64,000 nt of DNA from Campylobacter sp. VBCF_01 NA2 (GTDB taxonomy: Bacteria > Campylobacterota > Campylobacteria > Campylobacterales > Campylobacteraceae), in the NCBI RefSeq assembly GCF_027797205.1, contig NZ_CP115607.1, positions 248,001-312,000 of the forward strand, given 5' to 3'. The notes under the pieces are model-generated. The model saw only the letters and a list, made by a program, of their open reading frames with translations. It did no database searches and was not told the DNA's origin. Each line of letters starts with the position of its first letter. Position 1 is the first letter of the stretch. Both the position numbers and the translations under genes were made by a program. Positions 1-7,943 of the stretch are shown piece after piece.

Positions 1-275
1 CCACGCTAATCGCGCTGCTTGGATTTTTTTTCGTTTTGACAAACTCGTCGATGAACTCGACCGTGCAAATGCACACCAGCAACGAATTTCGCGGCAGGAT
101 AATGAGTATCTACACTCTATTTTTCTTAGGAAGCACGCCATTTGGCGCGCTTTTTGCGGGGTTTTTCACAGATAAATTTGGCGCGAAATTCGGCTTTTTT
201 ATCAGCGGATTTTGCGCGCTAATTTTGCTTTTGGCTCTGTTTTATCTGCGTAGAAATAAATCAAAACCTACTTAA
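1..275 (+). CDS. MFS transporter, C-terminal end (partial)
   Basis: The window opens inside this gene; the frame is already open at base 3 and ends with TAA at 273-275. The visible ~91 residues hold two hydrophobic helices and the segment NEFRGRIMSIYTLFFLGSTP, typical of the last third of MFS exporters of the MFS_3 (enterobactin-exporter-like) group, where an RGR..S.Y loop joins helices 10 and 11. It ends in a basic tail (RRNKSKPT). The substrate cannot be read from this fragment. Its last 8 bases overlap the end of the convergent HIT gene. Confidence 0.75.
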   Translation, partial: TLIALLGFFFVLTNSSMNSTVQMHTSNEFRGRIMSIYTLFFLGSTPFGALFAGFFTDKFGAKFGFFISGFCALILLLALFYLRRNKSKPT

Positions 276-639
276 ACGCTATCTTTAAATTTGCGCTTAA
301 AATTTGGGCAAATTCGTCGAAATTTGGCAAATCGAGTTTGGCTTTTCGCATTTTTTTGCCCCACATACTCTCGGGGAAAAAGCTGTCGTTTTTAAACCTA
401 GCTTGCAGGTGAATATGGACTTTGGGCACATAGTTTGCGAAGCTTGCGATATTGATTTTATCGGGGTTGTAGAAGTCTCGCATGCTTCTTTCGCACTCCA
501 AAACAGCCGCCCAAAGGTGCGCAATCTGCTCGCTTGGCAAATCCGTAATCTCCTTTGCCTTAGTTTTGGCGAAAATTTTAATCCACGGGATTTCGCTCTC
601 TTCGCGCTCGATAAAAATTATATCATCTTCGTATATCAT
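268..639 (-). CDS. HIT-family nucleotide-binding protein
   Basis: 123 residues with the HIT core VPKVHIHLQARF: His75 and His77 are present and the third triad position is Gln79. This HxHxQ/M form, followed by FFPESMWGKK, is seen in a bacterial HIT subgroup annotated as diadenosine-tetraphosphate hydrolase-like. HIT proteins act on nucleotide phosphate bonds in the cytoplasm; the true substrate is unknown. The ATG is preceded by an AAGGAGAAA ribosome site on the minus strand. It is convergent with the MFS gene (8-bp overlap) and divergent from the gene at 713. Confidence 0.8.
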   Translation of the reverse strand: MIYEDDIIFIEREESEIPWIKIFAKTKAKEITDLPSEQIAHLWAAVLECERSMRDFYNPDKINIASFANYVPKVHIHLQARFKNDSFFPESMWGKKMRKAKLDLPNFDEFAQILSANLKIAFK

Positions 640-712
640 ATTTTCTCCTTATAAAAATATGGAATTTTAAACAAAATTTAATTAAAATCGCGTAAAAATT
701 TAAAGGAAATCC

Positions 713-1093
713 GTGAAAATCGCCGTTGTAATCTATGATAATTTCTCACTTTTAAACCTAGCCCAAATTTTAAACGCCCTAAGTGCTTGCCAGCACAAAG
801 TGCGAATCTATGCGCTCAAAGAAGCCGTGCAAAGCGCGCAAAAAGCCTGCGTGAGGGCCGATGTCAGCGACGATAGCCTCTATGGAAACGACGCTGTAAT
901 CATCTGCGACGGAGAGTGCGAGGATTTGGCGTATAACTCAATCTTTACCGCGTGGCTTCGCTCCGGTGCAATAGCGCGCAAAATCATCGGCTTTGGGCGC
1001 TCTGCTTTGCTTTTAAATTCAGCGAAATTCGAGAATTTCAGCCATTTTAGAAGCTTCGATGAGGCAAAATTTCTCGAATTTTTAACGGATTAA
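713..1093 (+). CDS. Small DJ-1/PfpI-like protein, probably non-catalytic
   Basis: 126 residues starting at GTG, chosen because AAAGGAAAT lies just upstream. The N-terminus MKIAVVIYDNFSLLNLAQIL and the middle AVIICDGECEDL follow the alternating strand/helix pattern of DJ-1/PfpI (class I glutamine amidotransferase-like) proteins, but at about two thirds of the usual length. The nucleophile elbow that normally carries Cys reads IIGFGRSALLL, so there is no catalytic Cys. This suggests a degenerate or binding-only member. The stop overlaps the convergent SDR gene by 4 bases. Function unknown. Confidence 0.55.
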   Translation: MKIAVVIYDNFSLLNLAQILNALSACQHKVRIYALKEAVQSAQKACVRADVSDDSLYGNDAVIICDGECEDLAYNSIFTAWLRSGAIARKIIGFGRSALLLNSAKFENFSHFRSFDEAKFLEFLTD

Positions 1094-1722
1094 TTTTTCT
1101 TTTTTATCCCTACGATACGCGGGCGAATTACGATTTCGCTCAAATTTGACTTGGTTTTATACGCCTCATAGGCGAAATTTGCAATCTCGTCTGGGTCGAT
1201 ATAGGCGCGCTCATCACTGCTCGGCTCAAAGCGCAAATCTGCAAAAAATGGCGTTTGCGTCATATCGGGGCTTATGCAAGTTACGCGCAAATCCTTGCGA
1301 TACTCTTCAAACAAACATAGCAAAAACGCTCTTAGTCCCGCCTTAGAAGCCGAATACAGCGCGCTAAATCGCGAGTGTCTGTGCGCCTCAATCGAAGCAA
1401 TGCCGATGATATGGGCGTGCGAGCGTTTGAGCGAATTGATTAGCGCATTTAGGATTATCAAATTTGCGCTTAAATTCACGCTTATCACGCGCGAAATCTC
1501 GTCCCCGCTTACCGCCTCAAAAGGGTCGAAATTGCCCACGCCAGCGCATAAAATCACAGTATCAAAGCTCTCTTTGCTCAAATTTGCTAGCTCTTTTTTA
1601 AGCGAGGCAGTATCCTCAAATCTCGAATTCAAGGTTACAATTTCAAAGCCGTTTTGGCTAAATTTCCGCGCTATCGCACTGCCGATCCCGCCACCTGCGC
1701 CCGTAATCAACGCTTTTTTCAT
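1090..1722 (-). CDS. Short-chain dehydrogenase/reductase (SDR)
   Basis: 210 residues from the ATG at 1722 (MKKALITGAGGGIGSAIA). A longer in-frame extension to 1836 lies wholly inside the upstream gene and has no homology-like content. The Rossmann motif TGAGGGIG is at the start, the NAG-equivalent reads CAGVGNF, and the catalytic block is S-IEAHRHSRFSAL-YSASK (Tyr and Lys present). A cytoplasmic NAD(P)-dependent oxidoreductase; substrate unknown. Its ATG overlaps the stop of the radical SAM gene (ATGA, 4 bases), so the two are co-translated. Confidence 0.85.
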   Translation of the reverse strand: MKKALITGAGGGIGSAIARKFSQNGFEIVTLNSRFEDTASLKKELANLSKESFDTVILCAGVGNFDPFEAVSGDEISRVISVNLSANLIILNALINSLKRSHAHIIGIASIEAHRHSRFSALYSASKAGLRAFLLCLFEEYRKDLRVTCISPDMTQTPFFADLRFEPSSDERAYIDPDEIANFAYEAYKTKSNLSEIVIRPRIVGIKKKN

Positions 1723-3077
1723 AGATTTTCCTTTATTTTGCGCATATACGCCTCTTTCATCGCGCGCTCGAATTCGTCGTTGCTGGCAAACTCGCGCCCA
1801 AAAACCTCGCCCCAGAGCGCCTCGTCCTCCATGCAAAGATAAAAAAATACTTCCTCATGCCACGCGCGCAGGCTAGAATAGGCGAATTTAAACATTTCGA
1901 GTTTGATATTTTTAGGGTATGAAATTTTGCCGTTTGCCTGCGAAAATGGCATTTGCAAAATTTTGCTCTCTAAACCTCTGGCGCGCAGTTTTTTGATAAC
2001 TGGTTTTATAAATGTCAGCGTGCCAAAGGATACAAGTGCTACGCTACTAGGGTCAAATTCACGCACCAATCGCGCAAAAATCACGCTGTATTCATCACGC
2101 CAACCTTCGAAATAAATCATCGGGTGAAAGTGAAATCCCACCAAAATGCCCTTTTGCGCCAGTTTTTTGGCAGCATTTAAGCGCTCATCTAGGCTAGCGC
2201 TGAGATGTTCTTCATTTTCGATAATGATTTGCGGATTTAGCGAAAATGTCACGATGATGTTGCGCGAAATGTCGTTTTGCAAAAAAAAGGAAATATTATT
2301 CGACTTGCTTTTTAGCTCTAAAATCACATTTTCATGCGCTCTGGCGAAGGAATTTAGCGCGCTTAAAATGCCGAAATTATCGCCCCACATGAGCGAATCC
2401 GAGCTCTGACCTGTGCCGATATGATAAATTTTATCACTATCAAGGTGCAGTTTCGCTAGATTTGCGCCGAAATTTTCATCAAATCCCACGACGCCGTTTT
2501 TGTAAAACGAGCCAATCGCGCAATACGAGCAGTCAAACCCGCACGAATTGATCGCATCGAGCGTGAGTAGATTGCAACAGCGCGTCCCCTCGCTAGCGAC
2601 AGGACAGCGACCAAGGGCTAGCTTTTCGCCCGCAAAACGCGATATTTCGTAGCGTTTGGGCGTATAGTGCGGAGTGAAATTTTCATACGCGGGCGGGCGC
2701 GATTTGATTAGCTCATACGCGGATTTTATGCGCGCGAAAACCTGCTTGCAAGCGTGGTTTGAGGCGGGTTTGGATTGTAAATTTGGCTCTGAATTTACGC
2801 TAGGATTTTCGCTGAAATTTGTGTTAGAATTTCCGCTAAAATTTGCGCTAGGATTCCTGCTGAAATTCGAAGCAAAATTTACGCCACGATTTTCGCCAAA
2901 TTTCGCTAATTTTAAAATTTCCCCCACATTTTCGCCCCAAGCCTGCAAATCAGCGCAAATTTCGGCGATTTGCTTGCGCTCTTGGAAGCTAAAATGCCCC
3001 GATAGAAAAAATTCGCGCAAAAGCTCGCTATTTTCGGCGTTTAGTGCGAGTTTGAACTCGTCATTTATTTCACTCAT
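1719..3077 (-). CDS. Spore-photoproduct-lyase-like radical SAM protein
   Basis: 452 residues. The radical SAM cluster motif is Cys179-x3-Cys183-x2-Cys186 within INSCGFDCSYCAIGSF, and the surrounding CCNLLTLDAINS and LELKSKS patterns match the SPL-like family often annotated as DNA photolyase. SPL itself repairs thymine dimers in spores; a non-spore-former needs another role, so repair is only inferred. Residues 72-96 are an N/S/F-rich insert made of a 24-bp tandem repeat. It sits between the SDR and the nucleosidase-like gene, overlapping each by 4 bases, so the three form one tightly coupled minus-strand operon. Confidence 0.8.
   Translation of the reverse strand: MSEINDEFKLALNAENSELLREFFLSGHFSFQERKQIAEICADLQAWGENVGEILKLAKFGENRGVNFASNFSRNPSANFSGNSNTNFSENPSVNSEPNLQSKPASNHACKQVFARIKSAYELIKSRPPAYENFTPHYTPKRYEISRFAGEKLALGRCPVASEGTRCCNLLTLDAINSCGFDCSYCAIGSFYKNGVVGFDENFGANLAKLHLDSDKIYHIGTGQSSDSLMWGDNFGILSALNSFARAHENVILELKSKSNNISFFLQNDISRNIIVTFSLNPQIIIENEEHLSASLDERLNAAKKLAQKGILVGFHFHPMIYFEGWRDEYSVIFARLVREFDPSSVALVSFGTLTFIKPVIKKLRARGLESKILQMPFSQANGKISYPKNIKLEMFKFAYSSLRAWHEEVFFYLCMEDEALWGEVFGREFASNDEFERAMKEAYMRKIKENL
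2792..2863 (-). repeat. 24-bp tandem repeat inside the SPL-like gene
   Basis: Three adjacent 24-base units (2792-2815, 2816-2839, 2840-2863), each starting AATTT and ending GCTGA or GCTAA, encode the 8-residue pattern S-x-N-P-S-x-N-F in the linker before the catalytic core. A decayed fourth unit follows at 2864. Being in frame, copy changes would only change linker length. Confidence 0.75.
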
Positions 3078-3601
3078 AACTCTCCTATTTTTTCCACATG
3101 CGCCCTAAGTAGCGCACAAGTGCTGGCCTTGTCGATTTTAGCGTCGATTAAATGATCGCTTACGACCTTGTAAATTTTAAATTTCACGCCAAATTTAGCG
3201 CAAATTTCTTTGAATTTCGCGCTTTCCATATCGTATAAACTTATCGTGGGTGCCGAAATTTTCGTAGTTTGCGGGGTGCTAACGCAGATTAGACTCACCC
3301 CTTTTGGCGCACTGTTTTCGCCCCACAAAAACCCCTCGCCGACACTGATTTCATCGCTATTACAACCACAAATTCCAAAATTTATGGCTGTTTTGGGGCT
3401 AAATTTCGCCAAAATTTCGCCAAAAATTTGCGCGTTTTCGCCGTTTTTGCCAAAACCCACACCGCAGATAAAAAGCAAAATTCCCTCACCTAGCCACACA
3501 TTGACGCTTTTTTCGCCAAATTTAACGCTACTTTTTTTTAGTCTAAATCTCTCCACCAGACCCTGCGCCTCGGACTTCGTGGCGCACACAAATACTCTCA
3601 T
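3074..3601 (-). CDS. Nucleoside phosphorylase / MTA-SAH nucleosidase-like protein
   Basis: 175 residues from the ATG at 3601 (MRVFVCATKSEAQGLVERF). The alternative start at 3622 only adds a low-complexity leader. The pattern matches small members of the phosphorylase superfamily (PNP_UDP_1): an N-terminal VCATKSEA, a central INFGICGCNSDEISVGEGF where the family has a Gly-rich phosphate/ribose loop, and SLYDMESA, the family's Met-Glu ribose-binding motif. Predicted to cleave or bind a nucleoside in the cytoplasm. First gene of the overlapping cluster with the SPL-like and SDR genes; its stop overlaps the next start by 4 bases. Confidence 0.65.
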   Translation of the reverse strand: MRVFVCATKSEAQGLVERFRLKKSSVKFGEKSVNVWLGEGILLFICGVGFGKNGENAQIFGEILAKFSPKTAINFGICGCNSDEISVGEGFLWGENSAPKGVSLICVSTPQTTKISAPTISLYDMESAKFKEICAKFGVKFKIYKVVSDHLIDAKIDKASTCALLRAHVEKIGEL

Positions 3602-3705
3602 AAACTCTCCTAAACCTCGCATTTTAGCAAGCCAAGGCTAGAAAAAAGCTAAATTTGATGAAATTTTGCGTGCATTTTGTTTATTAAAACTACATAAATT
3701 TTAGC

Positions 3706-3711
3706 TATAAT
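3706..3711 (+). promoter_or_regulatory. -10 box of gltA
   Basis: TATAAT lies about 30 bases before the gltA start, downstream of AT-rich DNA, with no clear -35 box. This is the usual sigma-70 promoter form in Campylobacter. Confidence 0.65.
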
Positions 3712-3739
3712 CCACGGATTAGATTTTTTAAAAGGGGCG

Positions 3740-5029
3740 ATGATGAGCGAAACTCAATTTTCCAACTCCGTTACCTTGCGCGACAACCGCAATGGCGCGA
3801 CATACGACTTCCCAATCCTTGATGGCACAATGGGTCCTAGCGTAATTGACATTTCGAATTTTTACAAAGACACTGGAATGTTTACCCTAGATAGGGGCTA
3901 CACTTCCACAGCCATGTGCAAAAGCTCGATTACATACATTGACGGCGAAAAGGGCGAGCTCATGCACCGCGGATACGATATCGCGTGGCTAGCGCAAAAC
4001 AAACGCTACCTCGATGTCGTGTATCTACTACTAAATAAAAAACTGCCTAGCAAGGACGAATACAACGCGTTTTTATACGAGCTCAAAACCCGCTCATTTA
4101 TCAACGAAAAAATCCTAAAACTTTTCGACGCATTTCCAGATCGCGCCCACCCTATGGCGGTTTTGCAGGCATGTATCGCCACGCTTAGCGCGTATTACTC
4201 TAAGGATATGAGCTTTGATGATCCAAATGAATATATGGAAATGGCAAAACGATTAGTAGCCAAAATGCCAACATTAGCAGCATTTTATTATCGCCACTCC
4301 AAGGGCTATCCTATCATTTACCCTGATTTGGCGCGCGGATTTACGGAAAATTTCTTGTATATGATGCGAAGCTTCCCACACTCGCATGTCGATCTCAAAC
4401 CAATCGAGGTTAAAGCCCTAGATAGCGTGCTTATGCTCCACGCTGACCACGAGCAAAACGCCTCAACGACGACGGTGCGCACTGTGGGTTCTACTCACGC
4501 TCACCCTTATGCGTGCATAAGCGCAGGTATCGGCGCTCTGTGGGGACACGCGCACGGCGGGGCGAACGAAAGCGTAATTCGCCAGCTAGAAATGATAGGC
4601 ACACCAGAAAATGTCGATAAATACATCGCCAAAGCCAAGGATAAATCCGATCCGTTCCGCCTAATGGGCTTTGGACACCGCGTCTATAAAAATTACGATC
4701 CGCGCGCCAAGGTGCTAAAAGGTCTGCGAAATCAGCTAATCGAAGAGATCGGAATCGATACGAATTTAATCCGTGTGGCAAATAGATTAGAAGAAATCGT
4801 GCTAAATGACGAATATTTCGTATCTCGCAACCTCTATCCAAATGTCGATTTCAACTCAGGTCTAATCCTAAAAGCGCTCGGAATCCCGACAGAAATGTTT
4901 GCCGTAATCTTCGTAATGGGACGAAGTCCTGGCTGGATGGCGCAATGGATAGAGCTCAAAGAGCAAGAAACTATCAAAATTGTCCGCCCTCGCCAACTCT
5001 ACATTGGCCCAGAGCGCATAAACGAATAA
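3740..5029 (+). CDS. gltA: Citrate synthase
   Basis: 429 residues of type II citrate synthase, condensing acetyl-CoA and oxaloacetate to citrate in the TCA cycle. The catalytic His region LHADHEQNAST, the second active-site block MGFGHRVYKNYDPRAK and the C-terminal RPRQLYIGP (Arg binding citrate) are all present. Two ATGs are adjacent (3740 and 3743); the AAAGGGG ribosome site favours 3743 slightly. It has its own TATAAT box and is followed by a strong hairpin at 5050-5082, so it is probably monocistronic. Confidence 0.97.
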   Translation: MMSETQFSNSVTLRDNRNGATYDFPILDGTMGPSVIDISNFYKDTGMFTLDRGYTSTAMCKSSITYIDGEKGELMHRGYDIAWLAQNKRYLDVVYLLLNKKLPSKDEYNAFLYELKTRSFINEKILKLFDAFPDRAHPMAVLQACIATLSAYYSKDMSFDDPNEYMEMAKRLVAKMPTLAAFYYRHSKGYPIIYPDLARGFTENFLYMMRSFPHSHVDLKPIEVKALDSVLMLHADHEQNASTTTVRTVGSTHAHPYACISAGIGALWGHAHGGANESVIRQLEMIGTPENVDKYIAKAKDKSDPFRLMGFGHRVYKNYDPRAKVLKGLRNQLIEEIGIDTNLIRVANRLEEIVLNDEYFVSRNLYPNVDFNSGLILKALGIPTEMFAVIFVMGRSPGWMAQWIELKEQETIKIVRPRQLYIGPERINE

Positions 5030-5049
5030 TGCCTTATTTAGGGCAAAAT

Positions 5050-5082
5050 TTGGGTTAAATTTAAATGCAAAATTTAACCCAA
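5050..5082 (+). terminator. Hairpin after gltA
   Basis: A perfect 13-bp inverted repeat (TTGGGTTAAATTT at 5050-5062 and its complement at 5070-5082) is followed by AATTTTTG, a Rho-independent terminator 20 bases past the gltA stop. Confidence 0.75.
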
Positions 5083-5121
5083 AATTTTTGAAATAATTTA
5101 AAATTTATTAAAATTTTACGC

Positions 5122-5127
5122 TATAAT
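5122..5127 (+). promoter_or_regulatory. -10 box of the cytochrome c gene
   Basis: TATAAT about 27 bases upstream of the ATG at 5154, after an A/T-rich tract. Confidence 0.6.
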
Positions 5128-5153
5128 CCTATGTTTTTATGAAAGGGGTAAAA

Positions 5154-5717
5154 ATGAAAAGAAAATTGTTTTTAATATCTTGCGCGGTATTTTGTTTGGG
5201 CTCTTTGTCTTACGGGGCACCAGAGCTCACGGTAGAAACCATGCCAGACGCGGCGAATTTGGATTTAGGCGCATATATGACTCCTGCTAATGCAAGCGAA
5301 ACAAACGCTAATAGCGAGGTCGCAGCCGAGGCAAACGCGACTGCTGCCCAGCCAAGTGCAGAGGCGAGTGCCGAGGCAAACGCTACTGAGGCAGGTGAAA
5401 CCACAGCTGATACGAACGCAACCGCAGCCGCTCCTGCACCTAGCATAAGCCCAGAAGTGGCAGAACAAGGCGCATTGCTGTATAAAACCTGCGTGGCTTG
5501 CCACGGCGCAAAAGGCGAAAAAACCTACACAAAAGTCCCACCTATCGTAAATTTATCTAGCGAAGAGAGATTAGAGAAGCTCCACGCCCTAAAAGACGGC
5601 ACTGCAAACGACGGCAAGGGATATTATGGTATGGGCGCAGTGATGAGAGGCCAACTTCGCATAAGCGACGATCAAATCGGCGTTTTAAACGCGTATATCG
5701 AATCGTTTAAAAACTAA
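5154..5717 (+). CDS. Periplasmic monohaem cytochrome c with Ala/Asn/Thr-rich linker
   Basis: 187 residues. The start at 5154 is preferred over 5139 because AAAGGGG sits just before it and a clean signal peptide follows (MKRKLFLISCAVFCLGSLSYGA). The haem site is Cys113-V-A-Cys116-His117, with Met160 or Met164 as sixth ligand in a c553-like fold. Residues ~45-97 form a low-complexity linker built from NAS/EANAT/AEAS segments, which would tether the haem domain. A small electron carrier for the periplasmic respiratory chain; its partner is unknown. A hairpin follows at 5733. Confidence 0.85.
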   Translation: MKRKLFLISCAVFCLGSLSYGAPELTVETMPDAANLDLGAYMTPANASETNANSEVAAEANATAAQPSAEASAEANATEAGETTADTNATAAAPAPSISPEVAEQGALLYKTCVACHGAKGEKTYTKVPPIVNLSSEERLEKLHALKDGTANDGKGYYGMGAVMRGQLRISDDQIGVLNAYIESFKN

Positions 5718-5732
5718 TTTAACTCAAAAATT

Positions 5733-5765
5733 TTGCTAAATTTGGCCTTTGGCTAAATTTAGCAA
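5733..5765 (+). terminator. Hairpin after the cytochrome c gene
   Basis: A 15-bp inverted repeat with one mismatch (5733-5747 and 5751-5765, core GCTAAATTT). It lacks a clear T-run, so termination is probable rather than certain. It rules out the longer start at 5749 for the next gene. Confidence 0.5.
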
Positions 5766-5802
5766 TCCTAAATTCCTTCAAATTTTAAAATTCGGAGTAT
5801 TT

Positions 5803-6285
5803 ATGCAAATACGAAGCGCGAAAACCGCGGATTTAGACGCTATCAAAGCCATAGAGGACATTTCATTTCCGCCAAATCAAAGGGTCAGCAAAGAGGCTTT
5901 TGGCGAGTTTTTGGTGAAATTCGCTGATGATATTTTCGTAGCCTGCGAAAATAATCAAATCATAGGCGAGATTGTGTCGCTATGCACAAATGAGCGAAAT
6001 TTCGATGATGATATGTTTTTTGGCACTAAATTTTACGACAAAGACGGCGCGTGGCTAATGGGGCTAAGCCTTGGCGTGGTGCCAGAATTTAGGGATTGTG
6101 GGATTGGCTCTGCGCTGATAGGCACCCTGCAAACACACGCCATAGCGCGCGCAAAAAGCGGAATCGTGCTAACCTGCGAAGAGCGTTTGGTGAAATTTTA
6201 CGAAAAATTTGGCTTTGTAAATGAGGGAATTTGTAAGTCAAAATTCGGCGATAAAAGCTGGTATCAAATGCGCTGGGAAATTTAA
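5803..6285 (+). CDS. GNAT-family N-acetyltransferase
   Basis: 160 residues from the ATG at 5803, preceded by GGAG. Motif A of the GNAT fold reads LGVVPEFRDCGIGSALIGTL (acetyl-CoA pyrophosphate loop R-x2-G-I-G), and the C-terminal YEKFGFVNEG is the usual last strand. The N-terminal IRSAKTADLDAIKAIEDISFP is also typical. It transfers acetyl groups to an amine or protein N-terminus; the acceptor is unknown. Flanked by hairpins on both sides, so transcribed alone. Confidence 0.85.
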   Translation: MQIRSAKTADLDAIKAIEDISFPPNQRVSKEAFGEFLVKFADDIFVACENNQIIGEIVSLCTNERNFDDDMFFGTKFYDKDGAWLMGLSLGVVPEFRDCGIGSALIGTLQTHAIARAKSGIVLTCEERLVKFYEKFGFVNEGICKSKFGDKSWYQMRWEI

Positions 6286-6288
6286 AAA

Positions 6289-6345
6289 GGGCTAAATTTA
6301 AGCAGAAATTTGGAAGAGAACATAAAATTTATCTAAATTTAACCC
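6289..6345. terminator. Imperfect hairpin between convergent genes
   Basis: GGGCTAAATTTA (6289-6300) pairs with TAAATTTAACCC (6334-6345) with one mismatch across a 33-base loop, between the acetyltransferase and the convergent minus-strand pair. It may serve both directions. Confidence 0.35.
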
Positions 6346-6355
6346 TGAATTCGCG

Positions 6356-6787
6356 CTAAATCGCGCGTTTTTTACTTTTTAATAATGCAATAATGCCAAA
6401 AAGTCCAAAAATAATGCCAATCACGCTAAGTAGGCCTTGATATTTCGCAAAGGCTAGCTCATCGTATTTGCTAACGCCAAAATTCTCATCAATATCTACG
6501 CTAAATTCGCTTCTGTGCTCGCCGTGGTCGCTCTGCGCGCTTATTTCGACGCGGTATTTCCCGGGCGCAGGTGGCAAAAAGGCTAGTTTGCCGTTTTCGT
6601 CCGTCTGCGCGATTTGCATAGCAAGCGCACTTTCACCCTGATAAATGCGCACTTTGGCGTGTTTGGCTGGGATAGAAGTGGCAAAATTCGCATTGATTAT
6701 CACGGCTTTATCATGCGTAATATTGTAGCTAATACCGTGCGCAAACGCCAAAATAGCGCAAAACAAAACGCTAATTAAAACTCTCAT
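6356..6787 (-). CDS. Exported single-span protein, NikL-like
   Basis: 143 residues: signal peptide (MRVLISVLFCAILAFAHG), a beta-sandwich region with NGKLAFLPPAPGKYRVEIS typical of carboxypeptidase-regulatory-like domains, and a C-terminal membrane helix (LLSVIGIIFGLFGIIALL) with a KSKKR stop-transfer tail. Arrangement and pairing with a DUF4198 protein match the NikL/NikK accessory proteins of bacterial nickel or cobalt uptake systems; no ABC or ECF transporter gene is next to them here. Its start overlaps the upstream gene by 4 bases. Confidence 0.6.
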   Translation of the reverse strand: MRVLISVLFCAILAFAHGISYNITHDKAVIINANFATSIPAKHAKVRIYQGESALAMQIAQTDENGKLAFLPPAPGKYRVEISAQSDHGEHRSEFSVDIDENFGVSKYDELAFAKYQGLLSVIGIIFGLFGIIALLKSKKRAI

Positions 6788-7491
6788 TTAAGCTCAAATG
6801 TGATTGAGGTTTGGATTAAGAGTTTGTTGGCATTTGGGTCTGAATACTCGCTCCTAGCGCTTTTGGCAGCGATTACATTTAGCCCTTTTTCGACTGGGAT
6901 TAGCGCGATACCAAATTCATTTGTGCTAAATTCCCAGTCCTCATGCACACCAACTTCAAATTTTGTTTTTGGCGAAGGTTTGCCGTTTTTGAGCACCAAA
7001 ACAGGGAGTTTGTCGCCCTCTTTTAGTGAAAATGGATTTGTAAGAGCGATGATTTCGAAATCAAGGCCTATCGGGCTTAGCATTGCTTCGTTCCACGAAA
7101 AATAAGTTTTACCTATTTTTAGGCTTCTTGAATTTGCAAAAACTGCGCCTTTAACGCTCTTTAACCCGCCTTTGACGAAGCTTCCGCCCTCATCGGTTTC
7201 TATCCAATACCCAGCGTCGTAAATTCCGCTCATTACAGCTGGTTTGCTGGCTGTCAGCACGACAGGCGTGGCGTTTGCGTCGTCAAATTTATAATCAATT
7301 CCTGTTTTGATAGGTTTTAAATTTTCATCGTAGCCGTTAGCTGCGATTAATTGCTCGCTGGCGTATTTTTCATACTCGCCATGAGCCCAAAATTTGACTT
7401 CGTATTTGTTCGTGTCGATGTTTTGGATAACGATTTGGTGGGCATTTACACACATGCACAATGCAACGAATAAAAGTGCTTTTTTAAACAT
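6784..7491 (-). CDS. DUF4198 periplasmic protein, NikK-like
   Basis: 235 residues with signal peptide MFKKALLFVALCMCVNAH and the mature N-terminal His common in this family. The segments GYWIETDEGG, GEYEKYASEQ and the C-terminal PNANKLLIQTSITFELK match DUF4198 proteins, which accompany transition-metal uptake genes. Likely a periplasmic metal-binding accessory acting with the overlapping NikL-like protein. The substrate metal cannot be read from sequence. Confidence 0.65.
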   Translation of the reverse strand: MFKKALLFVALCMCVNAHQIVIQNIDTNKYEVKFWAHGEYEKYASEQLIAANGYDENLKPIKTGIDYKFDDANATPVVLTASKPAVMSGIYDAGYWIETDEGGSFVKGGLKSVKGAVFANSRSLKIGKTYFSWNEAMLSPIGLDFEIIALTNPFSLKEGDKLPVLVLKNGKPSPKTKFEVGVHEDWEFSTNEFGIALIPVEKGLNVIAAKSARSEYSDPNANKLLIQTSITFELK

Positions 7492-7662
7492 AAAATTCTC
7501 CTTGAATATTATTAAAAATGGATTAGTATTATAGCGACTAAATTTTAATATTAATTGAATTTTGGTGTTACGAATATAAATTTTTTCTTTCGTTGCAATA
7601 TATACGAATTTTAAGCCCTTTTATGCTAGACTAGTAGGCTATTTCAAAGAAAAGGATATGTT

Positions 7663-7893
7663 ATGTTTCACGAATACAGAGATTTAATCACTGAACTTAA
7701 AGGCAAAAATGCACGCTTTGATGCGTTGTTTGAAAAACACGATGATTTAGATCATCAAATCGCAGCCGCAGTCGAGGGCAGAGTGCATATGAGCGATTTA
7801 GAAGTGGATTCTCTAAAAAGAGAGAAACTTCGTGTAAAAGATGAAATCGGTATGTTTTTGGCTAAGATTAAAGCTGAAAAAGAGGGCAAATAA
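7663..7893 (+). CDS. YdcH/DUF465 small coiled-coil protein
   Basis: 76 residues: MFHEYRDLITELKGKNARFDALFEKHDDLDHQI is the DUF465 signature, followed by a charged helix ending EKLRVKDEIGMFLAKIK. Members are short helical hairpins of unknown role in many Proteobacteria and Campylobacterota. AAAAGGAT lies before the ATG. A stable hairpin lies directly after the stop. Confidence 0.8.
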   Translation: MFHEYRDLITELKGKNARFDALFEKHDDLDHQIAAAVEGRVHMSDLEVDSLKREKLRVKDEIGMFLAKIKAEKEGK

Positions 7894-7896
7894 AAA

Positions 7897-7917
7897 GGTT
7901 GCGCACTCCGCGCAACC
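7897..7917 (-). terminator. Intrinsic terminator of the minus-strand gene at 7944
   Basis: An 8-bp GC-rich stem (GGTTGCGC / GCGCAACC) with a 5-base loop. On the minus strand it is followed by TTTTTA, so it best terminates the gene at 7944-8384; on the plus strand it directly follows the DUF465 stop and may act both ways. Confidence 0.75.
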
Positions 7918-7943
7918 ATAAATTTAATATCAAATTTATAAAA

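Noticed and set aside
1722-1836. N-terminal extension of the SDR protein
   Set aside because: It lies within the upstream radical SAM gene, has an Arg/Gly-rich non-family sequence, and the MKKALITG start fits both the fold and the ATGA overlap.
5210-5504. Antisense frames over the cytochrome c linker
   Set aside because: They are shadows of the GC-rich Ala/Thr repeats; no ribosome site or family pattern is present.
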